A DNA stretch of 64,000 bases from Telluria antibiotica (GTDB taxonomy: Bacteria; Pseudomonadota; Gammaproteobacteria; Burkholderiales; Burkholderiaceae_D): contig NZ_JAAQOM010000014.1 of NCBI RefSeq assembly GCF_011682055.1, positions 180,876-244,875 of the forward strand. The letters are read 5' to 3'. The position numbers and the translations under genes are program-made. Under the pieces are notes generated by a model. The model was not told the origin of the DNA. It worked only from the letters and a program-made list of their open reading frames with translations, and ran no database searches. Shown here piece by piece: positions 10,502 to 19,134 of this stretch (its first letter is position 1; every line of letters begins with the position of its first letter).

Positions 10502-11578
10502 GTGAACGACCCCGTCCGCAAGATCATCCACTGCGATTGCGATTGTTTCTACGCATCCGTCGAGATGCGCGACGACCCGTCCCTGCGCGGCCGGCCGCTG
10601 GCCGTCGGCGGGCGGGCCGAGCAGCGTGGCGTCGTCGCCACCTGCAACTACGAAGCGCGTCGCTACGGCATCCATTCCGCGATGGCGACGGCGCAGGCCG
10701 TGAAACTCTGCCCGGACCTGATCCTCATTCCACCGAATATGGAAAAGTACCGGGTCGCGTCGCACCAGATCATGGACATCTACCGCGACTACACTGACCT
10801 CGTGGAACCGCTGTCGCTGGACGAAGCCTACCTGGACGTGACGAACTCGCCGCATTGCAAGGGCAGCGCCACGCTGATCGCGCAGGAAATCCGCCGCCGC
10901 ATTTTTGAAACCGTCGGCATCACGGCGTCGGCCGGCGTGGCGCCGAACAAGTTCGTCGCGAAAATCGCCAGCGACTGGAACAAGCCGGACGGGTTGTTCC
11001 TCGTGCGGCCGGACGAGATCGACGCGTTCGTCGCTGCGCTGCCTGTGAAGAAATTGTTCGGGGTGGGGAAGGTGACGGCCGCGAAACTGCACCGCCTCGG
11101 CGCGCAGACGTGCGGCGACCTGCGCGACTGGAATATGGACAAGCTGCAGCAGCACTTCGGCTCGTTCGGCGCGCGCCTGTACGATTTGTGCCGCGGCATC
11201 GACTACCGTGACGTGAATCCCGTGCGCGAGCGCAAGTCGATCAGCACGGAAGAGACGTACACGCCGGACGTGCCGGACCTGGCTGGCTGCCTCGCGCTGC
11301 TGCCCGACCTGTACGCGCATCTGCTCGGCCGGATCAAGCGCAACAATGCCGAAAAATTCATCAACAAATTATTCGTAAAAATCAAGTTTTCGGACTTCCA
11401 GCGCACGACCGTCGAGTGCGTCGGCTACGCGCCGAACATGGAGACGTACCGCCACCTGATGGAGACGGGCTGGCTGCGCGCGAGCCGCCCCGTGCGTTTG
11501 CTGGGCGTCGGCGTGCGCCTCAGCGACACGGAATCCGTCGAGCAATTGAGCTTGTTTGACGAACGCGCAACACATTGA
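10502..11578 (+). CDS. dinB: DNA polymerase IV (Y-family translesion polymerase)
   Basis: A 358-residue error-prone polymerase that extends past DNA lesions. Y-family motifs are visible: HCDCDCFYASVEMRDDP near the N-terminus, with the first metal-binding Asp, and SLDEAYLDVTNS with the second metal site and catalytic Glu. Palm, finger and little-finger regions follow in the usual order (SAGVAPNKFVAKIASDWNKP, then KLFGVGKVTAAKL). The length is close to that of the E. coli enzyme. It starts at GTG 10502. The C-terminus lacks an obvious beta-clamp motif of the QxxLxLF type in the middle, but ends with VEQLSLFDERATH, where QLSLF is a good clamp-binding motif. A LexA box immediately upstream indicates SOS induction. 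Confidence 0.95.
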   Translation: MNDPVRKIIHCDCDCFYASVEMRDDPSLRGRPLAVGGRAEQRGVVATCNYEARRYGIHSAMATAQAVKLCPDLILIPPNMEKYRVASHQIMDIYRDYTDLVEPLSLDEAYLDVTNSPHCKGSATLIAQEIRRRIFETVGITASAGVAPNKFVAKIASDWNKPDGLFLVRPDEIDAFVAALPVKKLFGVGKVTAAKLHRLGAQTCGDLRDWNMDKLQQHFGSFGARLYDLCRGIDYRDVNPVRERKSISTEETYTPDVPDLAGCLALLPDLYAHLLGRIKRNNAEKFINKLFVKIKFSDFQRTTVECVGYAPNMETYRHLMETGWLRASRPVRLLGVGVRLSDTESVEQLSLFDERATH

Positions 11579-11666
11579 AAAACCGATCCGGACGACATGA
11601 TTTTGCGCGTGATCAACGTGTAGAATGTCGTTCCTTTGCAATAAAGAGATAACCGAAAGCAACGTT

Positions 11667-12563
11667 ATGTGGTTCAAGAATCTTCAGATCTACCGCCTGC
11701 CCGCACCGTGGAATTTCTCCCCTGAACAGATGGAAGAGGCCCTGCAATCGCAGGCGTTCACGCCCGCCAGCAGCAACGAATTGCTGCGCCAGGGCTGGGA
11801 TTCGCCACGTGGCAATGGCAAGCTCGTCCACGTCGTCAACAAGCAGATGCTGATGATGCTGGGCACCGAAAAGAAATTGCTGCCGAGCTCGGTCATCAAC
11901 CAGGTCGCCAAGGCCAAGGCCGCCGAGCTGGAAGAGCAGCAGGGCTTCCCGCCGGGTAAGAAGGCGATGAAGGAACTCAAGGAGCGCGTGGCCGACGAGC
12001 TGCTGCCGCGCGCCTTCTCGATCCGCGGCAACGTGTGGACGTGGATCGACCCCGTCAACGGCTGGCTCATCGTCGACGCTGCCAGCCCGAGCAAGGCCGA
12101 CGACGTCATCAAGCTGCTGCTGAAGGCCGTCGACAAGCTGCCGCTGGAATCGCTGCGCGTGCAGCGTTCGCCGGTCGCCGTCATGACGGGCTGGCTGGAA
12201 TCGGACGAAGCGCCGTACAACTTCACGATCGACCAGGACACGGAACTGCGCGCCACGGGCGAAAGCAAGGCCGCCGTGCGCTACGTGAAGCACTCGCTGG
12301 ACCCGGAAGACATCCGCCGCCACATCGCCAACGGCAAGCAGTGCACGCGCCTGGCGATGACGTGGAACAGCCGCATCTCGTTCGTGCTGACCGAGCAACT
12401 GGCCGTCAAGGGCGTCAAGCCGCTGGACGTCATCAAGGAAAACGAGACCATCACCTATAGCGACGATGAGCGTTTCGATAACGACGTCATGCTGATGACG
12501 GGCGAGCTGGCCAAGATGCTGGCGGATCTCGTCGAGGCGCTGGGCGGCGAAGCGAAGGCGTAA
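11667..12563 (+). CDS. rdgC: Recombination-associated protein RdgC
   Basis: A protein of about 298 residues of the RdgC family, a ring-forming DNA-binding nucleoid protein that limits RecA activity. The conserved beginning MWFKNLQIYRL and the family stretches GWDSPRG, QMLMMLGTEKKLLPSSVINQ and the central FPPGKKAMKELKERV are present. The open frame reaches back to 11625, but the ATG at 11667 gives the canonical N-terminus and normal length. It follows dinB by about 90 bases on the same strand and is convergent with the catalase gene. Confidence 0.95.
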   Translation: MWFKNLQIYRLPAPWNFSPEQMEEALQSQAFTPASSNELLRQGWDSPRGNGKLVHVVNKQMLMMLGTEKKLLPSSVINQVAKAKAAELEEQQGFPPGKKAMKELKERVADELLPRAFSIRGNVWTWIDPVNGWLIVDAASPSKADDVIKLLLKAVDKLPLESLRVQRSPVAVMTGWLESDEAPYNFTIDQDTELRATGESKAAVRYVKHSLDPEDIRRHIANGKQCTRLAMTWNSRISFVLTEQLAVKGVKPLDVIKENETITYSDDERFDNDVMLMTGELAKMLADLVEALGGEAKA

Positions 12564-12591
12564 TCTTTACGGTGTGACACCTACATTAACC

Positions 12592-12671
12592 GTAGGGTGG
12601 GCACCCCTGTGCCCACGCGTAACGCCAACATGTCGCGAACATTACGCGTGGGCACGGGGTGCCCACCCTAC
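12592..12671. repeat. REP-like inverted repeat, copy 1
   Basis: An 80-bp imperfect palindrome starting GTAGGGTGGGCACCCCTGTG and ending with its near-complement GGGTGCCCACCCTAC. It lies between the convergent rdgC and katA genes. A second copy with the same ends is found at 36226-36311, also between convergent genes, so this is a dispersed family rather than a simple terminator. Confidence 0.85.
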
Positions 12672-12691
12672 CGCAATGCCACGTTCACGTG

Positions 12692-12725
12692 AAACGGCCC
12701 GGACGTCCGTCCGGGCCGTTTTGTT
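12692..12725. terminator. Bidirectional terminator between rdgC and katA
   Basis: A 13-bp perfect stem (AAACGGCCCGGAC / GTCCGGGCCGTTT, 4-base loop) is flanked by T residues on the plus strand and abuts the catalase stop. Confidence 0.85.
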
Positions 12726-12726
12726 T

Positions 12727-14349
12727 TCACTTCACCGACGCCACTTCTTCCGTGGTCGCCGGCTCCTTCTTGCCGCCGCCCATTTCGGGCTGCCCGCCCG
12801 TGTACGTCGGCCCCTGACGGTTTTCGCCGGGCGCCGGCTTGCCCGGCAGCGGTTGTAAAGCCTTCGCCTTCTCCAGGTCGATGCCAGCGATCTCGGCCAC
12901 GCGGCGCCCGTAATCCTCGTCGCAATGCCACAGGTGCCACACCATGCGCAGCTGGATCACTTCCGGGCACTTCCCGAGGTCACCGCCGACGTTGTTGACG
13001 AGGTCGTCGCGCTCCCAATCCGCGAACGTGCGGTAGCGGTCGCCGGCTTGGCGGTAGTCGTCGGCCGTGCGGCTCGTCTGGTAGCGGCCCAGATGGCCTT
13101 CGACGTGCTGGTGGTAATCCTTGTCGGGCTGCGGCGCCTCGTTCAGGCCGCCCAGCAGGCTCGGTTCGTAGTTGATGTGTTTTTCTTCGCCGCCGCCATC
13201 GACGTAGAACGTCATCTGGCCGTCGCGCTGGTTCGTGCGTGCGATCGCTTTTTCCTGCGGCGCATTGATCGGCAGCTGGAGATAGTTCGGACCGACGCGG
13301 TAGCGCTGCGTGTCCGAATACGACAAGGTGCGGCCCTGCAGCATCTTGTCGTCCGAAAAATCGATGCCGTCGACGAGCACGCCCGTACCGAACGCGGATT
13401 GCTCGGTTTCGGCAAACACATTGTCCGGATTCTTGTTCAGCACCATGCGGCCCACGGGCAGCAGCGGGAAGCGGTCTTCCGGCCAGCGCTTCGTGTCGTC
13501 CAGCGGGTCGAACTCGAGTTCCGGATGCTCGCCGTCGTGCATGACCTGCACGCAGAATTCCCACTCCGGAAAATCGCCGCGCTCGATCGCATCGTACAGG
13601 TCGCGCGTGGCGTGGCTCGTGTCGTGCGCCTGGATCTCGGCGGCTTGCTGGCTCGTCAGGTTGCGCACGCCCTGTTTCGGCTGCCAGTGGAACTTGACGA
13701 GGTGCGCGATGCCCTGGTCGTTCACGAGTTTGTACGTGTTGACGCCGGAGCCTTCCATCTCGCGGTAATTGGCCGGAATGCCCCACGGGCTCTTGACCCA
13801 CGTAACCATGTGCAGCGCCTCAGGATGGCTGCAGATGAAATCGTAGAAGCGCCACGGCTCCTGCTGGTTCGTGACGGGGTCGGGTTTGAACGCATGAATC
13901 ATGTCCGGGAACTTGATCGCGTCGCGGATGAAGAAGACCTTCAGGTTGTTGCCCACGAGGTCCCAGTTGCCGTCGACGGTTTTCAGCTTGACGGCGAAGC
14001 CGCGCGGATCGCGTGCCGTTTCCGGCGATTCCTTGGCGCCGATGACGGTCGAGAAGCGCACGAACACGGGCGTCTGCACACCGGTCTCGTTGAGCACGCG
14101 CGCGCGCGTGTACTTGCTGGCGGGCTCGTCACCGATCTTGCCGTAGGCTTCGAAATAGCCGTGTGCGCCCGTGCCGCGCGCATGCACCACGCGCTCGGGG
14201 ATGCGTTCGCGGTCGAAGTGGGTGATCTTTTCGATGAACTGGTAGTTCTCGAGGGTGGCCGGGCCGCGTTCGCCGACGGAACGCATGGCCTGGTTGTCGC
14301 GGACGGGATGGCCCTGGCGCGTGGTCAGGGTGGGGCGCTGCTCGCTCAT
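12727..14349 (-). CDS. katA: Monofunctional haem catalase
   Basis: A 540-residue catalase that dismutates hydrogen peroxide to water and oxygen in the cytoplasm. Key residues are visible: distal His56 (RVVHARGTGAHG), Asn134 (WDLVGNNLKVFF) and the proximal haem-ligand Tyr344 in RTLSYSDTQRYR. Length and sequence fit the small-subunit clade. The C-terminal 40 residues are a low-complexity Pro/Gly tail (GKPAPGENRQGP...) not needed for catalysis. An AGGAGGAT-type ribosome site precedes the start. No OxyR site could be identified by eye. The symbol is used generically for this family. Confidence 0.95.
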   Translation of the reverse strand: MSEQRPTLTTRQGHPVRDNQAMRSVGERGPATLENYQFIEKITHFDRERIPERVVHARGTGAHGYFEAYGKIGDEPASKYTRARVLNETGVQTPVFVRFSTVIGAKESPETARDPRGFAVKLKTVDGNWDLVGNNLKVFFIRDAIKFPDMIHAFKPDPVTNQQEPWRFYDFICSHPEALHMVTWVKSPWGIPANYREMEGSGVNTYKLVNDQGIAHLVKFHWQPKQGVRNLTSQQAAEIQAHDTSHATRDLYDAIERGDFPEWEFCVQVMHDGEHPELEFDPLDDTKRWPEDRFPLLPVGRMVLNKNPDNVFAETEQSAFGTGVLVDGIDFSDDKMLQGRTLSYSDTQRYRVGPNYLQLPINAPQEKAIARTNQRDGQMTFYVDGGGEEKHINYEPSLLGGLNEAPQPDKDYHQHVEGHLGRYQTSRTADDYRQAGDRYRTFADWERDDLVNNVGGDLGKCPEVIQLRMVWHLWHCDEDYGRRVAEIAGIDLEKAKALQPLPGKPAPGENRQGPTYTGGQPEMGGGKKEPATTEEVASVK

Positions 14350-14421
14350 TGCTGGATCCTCCTGGCTCGTGGGAGGTTCATTATAGGAAGCGACGCCGAT
14401 GCGCAGCGCCCGACAGGCGCC

Positions 14422-14907
14422 CTACAGTGCCTGGAACACGCCCGCCGTGCGGTTCTTCGTGACGTTATCCCACGTGAACACCTTGCCGTTCATCGCGACG
14501 TAGACGCCGGGCGGCAGCGTCTGCGCGGCGGCGCACGCGAAGCCGAAGTTGAACAGCGCGTCGGAGTTCGCGATTTCGTAGGGGATCATGGCGCCCGTGA
14601 ACACGATCGTCTTGTCCGACAGCGCGGCACCCAGCACCTCGGCCGTTTCGCGCATCGTATCGGTGCCGTGCACGATCACGATCTGCTTTTCGCTCGCGGC
14701 CTGGCAGGCGGCCAGCACGTTCTTGCGGTCGGCGTCCTGCATGTCCAGCGAATCGAGCATGGAAACGACTTGCAGCTCGACGGGAATCGTCATGCGCGAG
14801 CGCGCGATGACCTCCGGCAAGTGGCTGTCGGCAAAGCCCAGAACGCCGTTGAGTTCGTTGTAGTGTTTGTCGAAGGTGCCGCCCGTGGCGATGATCCGCA
14901 AAGTCAT
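14422..14907 (-). CDS. Short asparaginase-family protein
   Basis: A protein of about 161 residues matching only the N-terminal domain of L-asparaginase. It has the catalytic-loop motif IIATGGTFDK near the start and VIVHGTDTMRETAEVL in the middle, matching the two Thr/Asp active-site motifs of type I/II asparaginases. Full-length enzymes have about 330 residues, with a second domain that is absent here; the protein ends naturally at VFQAL. Similar stand-alone short forms occur in proteobacteria, so this need not be a fragment. The frame reaches back to 15057, but the ATG at 14907 starts the conserved domain. Activity on asparagine is uncertain. It is divergent from the hypothetical gene at 15042. 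Confidence 0.75.
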   Translation of the reverse strand: MTLRIIATGGTFDKHYNELNGVLGFADSHLPEVIARSRMTIPVELQVVSMLDSLDMQDADRKNVLAACQAASEKQIVIVHGTDTMRETAEVLGAALSDKTIVFTGAMIPYEIANSDALFNFGFACAAAQTLPPGVYVAMNGKVFTWDNVTKNRTAGVFQAL

Positions 14908-15041
14908 GATGATTTGAAAACTCTGTAAAAAAAGGTGGGTAATGATAGCCGCAAACGGTAGTGTATCCGTATGTGTCTGCGCTAGAATCGTTCGGATCGG
15001 ATGAGTATCCTTTCTCCTTTTTGGGCCGAGCCCGTCATCCC

Positions 15042-15806
15042 ATGAAACCCGTCGCACCCGGCACCGTCATCTTCCACCGCCATCGCGGCTATGGTGTCAT
15101 CACGCACGTCAACCTGCTGACGGGCTGGATTTCCGCGCGCTTCGGCAGCGAGACGCGCACGCTCGACCTGAACCTGTCGACGGATGAAGTGCAGCATGCC
15201 GACGGCGAGGCGATCCTGTTCCGCCGCTCCCCGCCCGACCGCATGCCGCATGCGCGCCTGATGGCGATGGTGCGCGAGCTGCACAAGGCCGGCTACGAAA
15301 AACTGTACCTGTATTCCTGGCCCAAGCCGTCCGGCCTGCACTGGCGCTGGCATCTGTTCACGGGCCAGCGCGACTGGATGCAGCGGCCATGGCGCGAAGG
15401 CTGGTATGGCTCCGGCGCCGACTACAACAACAATCCCGTGATGGCCTGGGGCGATGCGCCCGGCGCCAGCACGGACGAGCTCGTCCACGCGCTGGCGATG
15501 TTCGACCCGGAAGGCCTCGCGCGCGCGCTCGGGCGCGACGAAGACCACACGGCGTGGTTCGCGAGCGTGTGCGATGCGCTGCTGCCGGGTTACATGTATT
15601 CCTTCGATATGGCGCCGATGCAAAAGAACGCGGACGGCAGCCTGATCGAGATGCCGCCCGTGCCCGTCGTGCCCGTGCGGGCGGGCTTGCCGGCATATGC
15701 GGGGCCTGCGATCGAATGGCCGCCCGGCTGGGCCGGCTTGTGGACGCGGCGGCATGAGATGCCGATGCGTAAGCCCAATCTCACTGGCGAGCCGGAGTTG
15801 CGGTAG
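15042..15806 (+). CDS. Conserved-looking hypothetical protein
   Basis: A protein of about 254 residues that I do not recognise. It starts MKPVAPGTVIFHRHRGYGVI, suggesting a small beta-barrel (KOW- or CarD-like GTVIFHRHRGYGVITHVN...GWISARFGSETRTLDL). The middle is Trp- and Tyr-rich (YLYSWPKPSGLHWRWHLFTGQRDWM and YGSGADYNNNPVMAWGDAPG). The end is Pro-rich. It has no signal peptide or membrane segment. The frame reaches back to a GTG at 14961; neither start has a good ribosome site, and 15042 is preferred because the conserved-looking fold begins there. It stands alone, divergent from the asparaginase-like gene. Confidence 0.6.
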   Translation: MKPVAPGTVIFHRHRGYGVITHVNLLTGWISARFGSETRTLDLNLSTDEVQHADGEAILFRRSPPDRMPHARLMAMVRELHKAGYEKLYLYSWPKPSGLHWRWHLFTGQRDWMQRPWREGWYGSGADYNNNPVMAWGDAPGASTDELVHALAMFDPEGLARALGRDEDHTAWFASVCDALLPGYMYSFDMAPMQKNADGSLIEMPPVPVVPVRAGLPAYAGPAIEWPPGWAGLWTRRHEMPMRKPNLTGEPELR

Positions 15807-16236
15807 GGACGGCCCCGTTCACGCATGACGTTCGCGGTGGTTGAAGTCACCCCCGAGAGCCGTTTGCCTGGACCATGTCCAGGTGCAGCATCATCCCGCT
15901 AGCGCCGGTCCTCGCGCGAGGAAGGACGGCACCTCTTCTGTTTGCCATTGATTCCATGCACGGGCCATCGGCGCCGCTGGCTTCGGCACGGCCGCCCGTT
16001 TGTCAAACCCGAATTAAATAAATTTACCGACATTAAAACCTTTATTTCCCTGCAGCAAATGTGAATTTTGCCGACTCGGCTCAGAATCTCCACGAACTTG
16101 ATGCGACCCCTTGACGGGCGCCATCGCGATCATTGATCGATGATCGTGCCGGCCAACCGGAAAGGCGGCGCGACATTATAAAAAGATGGAGGAGGCACGA
16201 TGTCACAAAAGCAACTTCACATTTTACGGAAAGAGC
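15807..16236. other. Intergenic region with inverted repeats
   Basis: No gene is visible in these 430 bases. Small palindromes stand out: CCTGGAC-CAT-GTCCAGG at 15867-15883, and CGATCAT-N6-ATGATCG at 16127-16146. The second lies about 90 bases before the autotransporter start and could be an operator. A TATAAA box at 16177-16182 is a possible -10 element. These roles are unproven. Confidence 0.4.
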
Positions 16237-18105
16237 ATGAGGAATAAACAAGCGTTTGCACATCCGGTACGACGTCTGCCGGCCAAATCGAAAACCTCGA
16301 TCGCGGTCGCGATCAGCGCGGCCATGGTTGCTTTTGCGGCATCTGCGCCGGCCCGTGCCGATTACACGGTGAACGGGACGACCACAAAGACGATTGCATA
16401 CTGCGACGGCAACGTTGCAATTTCGGGAAGCGGCGCCTATCCGGCCACGGCGACGGGCTGCGACAATATTGCGATCGGCGTTCTTGCGACCTCGAAAGCA
16501 GGTTCTCCGACCACTTATAGCAATGCCATCGCGATCGGGGCCGTCGCCTCGGCGACTGGCGCCCAGGCGACAGCGGTGGGCAGCAGTTCTACCGCGACCG
16601 GGGATCACGCGGCGGCAATCGGCTCCAACTCCAACGCCACCGGCGTGCAGGCAACGGCAATCGGCGATGGCGCGGTCGCGAACGGGGCCACGGCTTCCGC
16701 ATTCGGCCAGGGCGCGTCCGCAGTCGACCAGTCGACGGCGGTCGGACAGGGCGCCAAGGCCAATGCGACGTTCTCGACTGCGGTAGGCAAAGGAAGCATC
16801 GCAGTCGCCGGTACGGCGCTCGGCTTCCAGGCAAACGCAGGTGCGGCCGATGCGGTCGCGGTTGGTGTGGATAGCGTGGCGTCCGGAACCGGGAGCGTCG
16901 CCATTGCCCGTTCGACGGCTTCGGCAACGAATGCAGTCGCTATCGGCGAAGGCGCAACGGCTGCAGATGCGAATTCCATCGCGCTGGGCTCCAACTCGAC
17001 CACGCGCGCTGCGACCACCGTCAGCAACGTGACGGTCGGCGGGGTGACCTACAACGGATTCGCGGGCACGCCGGTCGGCGTGGCGAGCGTAGGCAGTGCC
17101 GGCGCCGAACGCCAGGTTGTCAACGTCGCGGCCGGCGCGGTCAGCGCAACCAGCACGGATGCCGTGAACGGTTCGCAGCTCTACTCGGTTGCCAACCAGG
17201 TCTCGTCGGTGACCAATCAGGTTGCCACGGTCGCGACCCAGGTCACCGCGGTTTCCAACAAGGTCGACGCGGTTGCGACCCAGGTCAACACGGTCTCCGA
17301 CAAGGTTGACGCGGTCGCGACCCAGGTCAACACGGTTTCCAACAAGGTCGACACGGTCGCGACCCAGGTCAACGCGGTTTCGGACAAGGTCGACACGGTT
17401 GCGACCCAGGTCAACACGGTTTCCGACAAGGTCAACACGGTATCCGACAAGGTCGACGCGGTCGCGACCCAGGTCACTTCGGTTGCCGGGCAGGTGACGA
17501 CGCTGACGACGACCGTCGACAAGATGGCGGCGAGCGCCCCGGTCGGCACGGTCGCGGACCAGACCGGAACGGCAATCGGCCGCAACTCGGTCGTGAGCGC
17601 CTCGAACGGTACTGCGATGGGCGCAGGCGCGAACGTTTCCGGCACGAACTCCACCGCCATCGGTACGAACAGCCAGGCCACGGCGAACAATGCCGTCGCG
17701 CTGGGTGCGAACTCGGTCGCCGATCGGGATAACACGGTGTCGATCGGCTCGGCCGGCGCCGAACGTCAACTGGCGAACATGGCCGACGGCACGGCGCCGA
17801 CGGATGGCGTGAACGTGCGCCAGTTGAACGGTGCGATCGGTTCGGTTCGCGACGAAATGTCGCAGTATCGCAAGGATGCGAATGCGGGTACGGCGAGCGC
17901 GATCGCGGTAGCCAGCCTGCCGCAAGCGGTCCTGCCGGGCGAGCGGGTTGCCACGATGGGCGCGGGCACGTACGGCGGCCAGAGCGCGATCGCCGTCGGT
18001 ATCTCGGCCGCGTCGGAAAAATGGCTGGTCAAGGGCTCGATGACGAAACCCGTGTCGCGGCACGGCGCGTTCGGTGCGGGCGTCGGTGTCGGTTATCGTT
18101 GGTAA
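16237..18105 (+). CDS. Trimeric autotransporter adhesin (YadA-like)
   Basis: A surface adhesin of about 622 residues. Parts in order: a signal peptide (ISAAMVAFAASAPARAD); a head built of 14-residue YadA/Hep-Hag repeats (motifs such as ATAVGSSSTATGDHAAAIGSN and NAVAIGEGATA); a neck with the motif AERQVVNVAAGAVSATSTDAVNGSQLY; a coiled-coil stalk of near-identical 14-residue units (VDAVATQVNTVSDK); a second short head and neck (SAGAERQLANMADG); and the C-terminal YadA membrane anchor ending GAGVGVGYRW. The ATG at 16237 has a GGAAAG ribosome site and begins a basic n-region; the longer frame from 16186 is unlikely. Three copies should assemble one barrel and expose the fibre. The next genes are a two-component pair on the same strand, with unknown connection. 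Confidence 0.92.
   Translation: MRNKQAFAHPVRRLPAKSKTSIAVAISAAMVAFAASAPARADYTVNGTTTKTIAYCDGNVAISGSGAYPATATGCDNIAIGVLATSKAGSPTTYSNAIAIGAVASATGAQATAVGSSSTATGDHAAAIGSNSNATGVQATAIGDGAVANGATASAFGQGASAVDQSTAVGQGAKANATFSTAVGKGSIAVAGTALGFQANAGAADAVAVGVDSVASGTGSVAIARSTASATNAVAIGEGATAADANSIALGSNSTTRAATTVSNVTVGGVTYNGFAGTPVGVASVGSAGAERQVVNVAAGAVSATSTDAVNGSQLYSVANQVSSVTNQVATVATQVTAVSNKVDAVATQVNTVSDKVDAVATQVNTVSNKVDTVATQVNAVSDKVDTVATQVNTVSDKVNTVSDKVDAVATQVTSVAGQVTTLTTTVDKMAASAPVGTVADQTGTAIGRNSVVSASNGTAMGAGANVSGTNSTAIGTNSQATANNAVALGANSVADRDNTVSIGSAGAERQLANMADGTAPTDGVNVRQLNGAIGSVRDEMSQYRKDANAGTASAIAVASLPQAVLPGERVATMGAGTYGGQSAIAVGISAASEKWLVKGSMTKPVSRHGAFGAGVGVGYRW
17221..17493 (+). repeat. 42-bp tandem repeats in the adhesin stalk
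   Basis: Six full 42-bp units start at 17221, 17263, 17305, 17347, 17389 and 17452, with a 21-bp half unit at 17431-17451. Each encodes 14 residues (two heptads) of the pattern VDxVATQVNxVSxK. Units differ by only a few bases, so slippage or recombination could change stalk length. Confidence 0.9.
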
Positions 18106-18142
18106 CTCGAGTAGTCCGGTTCTAGTGGACTGACCTGAACGA

Positions 18143-18169
18143 ACCTGAGCGATATTGCTCAGGTTTCGT
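18143..18169 (+). terminator. Hairpin after adhesin gene
   Basis: Stem AACCTGAGC / GCTCAGGTT (9 bp, 6-base loop), with only three T residues after it; probably a weak terminator. Confidence 0.6.
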
Positions 18170-18309
18170 GCGGACTCCGCAATGCGAACGGTGGCGGCCC
18201 GACGGCGTGTATGCTTTTTGTCAAAGTTTTGATGACTGTTCTATAATGTTTACATTCTTTGCAAAGCTTGTGCCGTCGGTAACATTCGCCGCCTCACCGT
18301 TCGCAGTCC

Positions 18310-19134
18310 ATGCCGTCCAGCCCGACGCTGCCCCATTCCGCCCAGGATATCGCTGGCGCCCATATTCTTGTCGTGGATGACCGTCCGGACGAGCTTCAAT
18401 TACTGATCGAAATCCTGCGCGCATCGCGCTGCCGGATCAGCGTTGCGTTCGATGGGGCGCAGGCGTACAACCGTGCGCAACTGATTGCGCCCGACCTGAT
18501 CCTGATGGACGTGCGCATGCCACGCATGGACGGCTTTACCGCATGCCGCTTGCTGGCCGCGACTCCCGCCACACAAGCCATTCCGATTCTCATCCTGACC
18601 GCCGTCGACAAACTCGACGATCGCATTCACGGACTCGAACTCGGCGCGATGGACTATATCGTCAAGCCGTTCGAACCGGCCGAAGTGATTGCACGAATCC
18701 GGAACCATTTAAAGAAAATCATCCGTACGCGCCTGGACGAGCTTTTGCCCGACCTGCCTGACGGACCCGACGCGGCCCTGGTGCGCGCGGCGGCCGCGGT
18801 ACTGGTGCGCGACTTGCGCAAGGCGCCGACGGTCGAGGAGCTCGCCAGGCTCGTCGGCACGCACGAAAAACGCCTGTCCCGCGCGTTTCGCGACAATCTT
18901 GGCCAGACTGCCGGCGAATACATTCGCGACACGCGCTTGAAGACTGCCCGGCGCTTCCTCCTGAATAGCTCGATGACCATCAGCGATATCGCGGAAGAAA
19001 TCGGCTTTTCTACTGCAGGGAATTTCGCCACCGCATTTCGTGAACGCTTCGGCATGACACCATCCGACTGGCGGCGCCAGCAAGGCCGGGTGGAGGAGGT
19101 CAACTCGGCCGTGGAACAACAGTCCGATGCATAA
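18310..19134 (+). CDS. Response regulator with AraC-type output domain
   Basis: A 274-residue regulator. The N-terminal receiver has the acidic pair in ILVVDDRPDE, phospho-acceptor Asp67 (DLILMDVRMPRMDG) and Lys (DYIVKPFEPAEV). Residues of about 165-260 form an AraC/XylS double helix-turn-helix (VEELARLVGTHEKRLSRAFR, then ISDIAEEIGFSTAGNFATAFRERFGMTPSDWRR). It overlaps the following histidine kinase gene by 8 bases, so kinase and regulator form a pair. The arrangement (receiver plus AraC domain, partnered with a 7TMR-DISM kinase) is known in proteobacteria. The regulated genes are unknown; the adhesin gene immediately upstream is one candidate. Confidence 0.92.
   Translation: MPSSPTLPHSAQDIAGAHILVVDDRPDELQLLIEILRASRCRISVAFDGAQAYNRAQLIAPDLILMDVRMPRMDGFTACRLLAATPATQAIPILILTAVDKLDDRIHGLELGAMDYIVKPFEPAEVIARIRNHLKKIIRTRLDELLPDLPDGPDAALVRAAAAVLVRDLRKAPTVEELARLVGTHEKRLSRAFRDNLGQTAGEYIRDTRLKTARRFLLNSSMTISDIAEEIGFSTAGNFATAFRERFGMTPSDWRRQQGRVEEVNSAVEQQSDA

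Noticed and set aside
17221..17493. Regular repeats considered as a CRISPR array
   Set aside because: Units are contiguous with no spacers and encode heptads of a coiled coil in frame.
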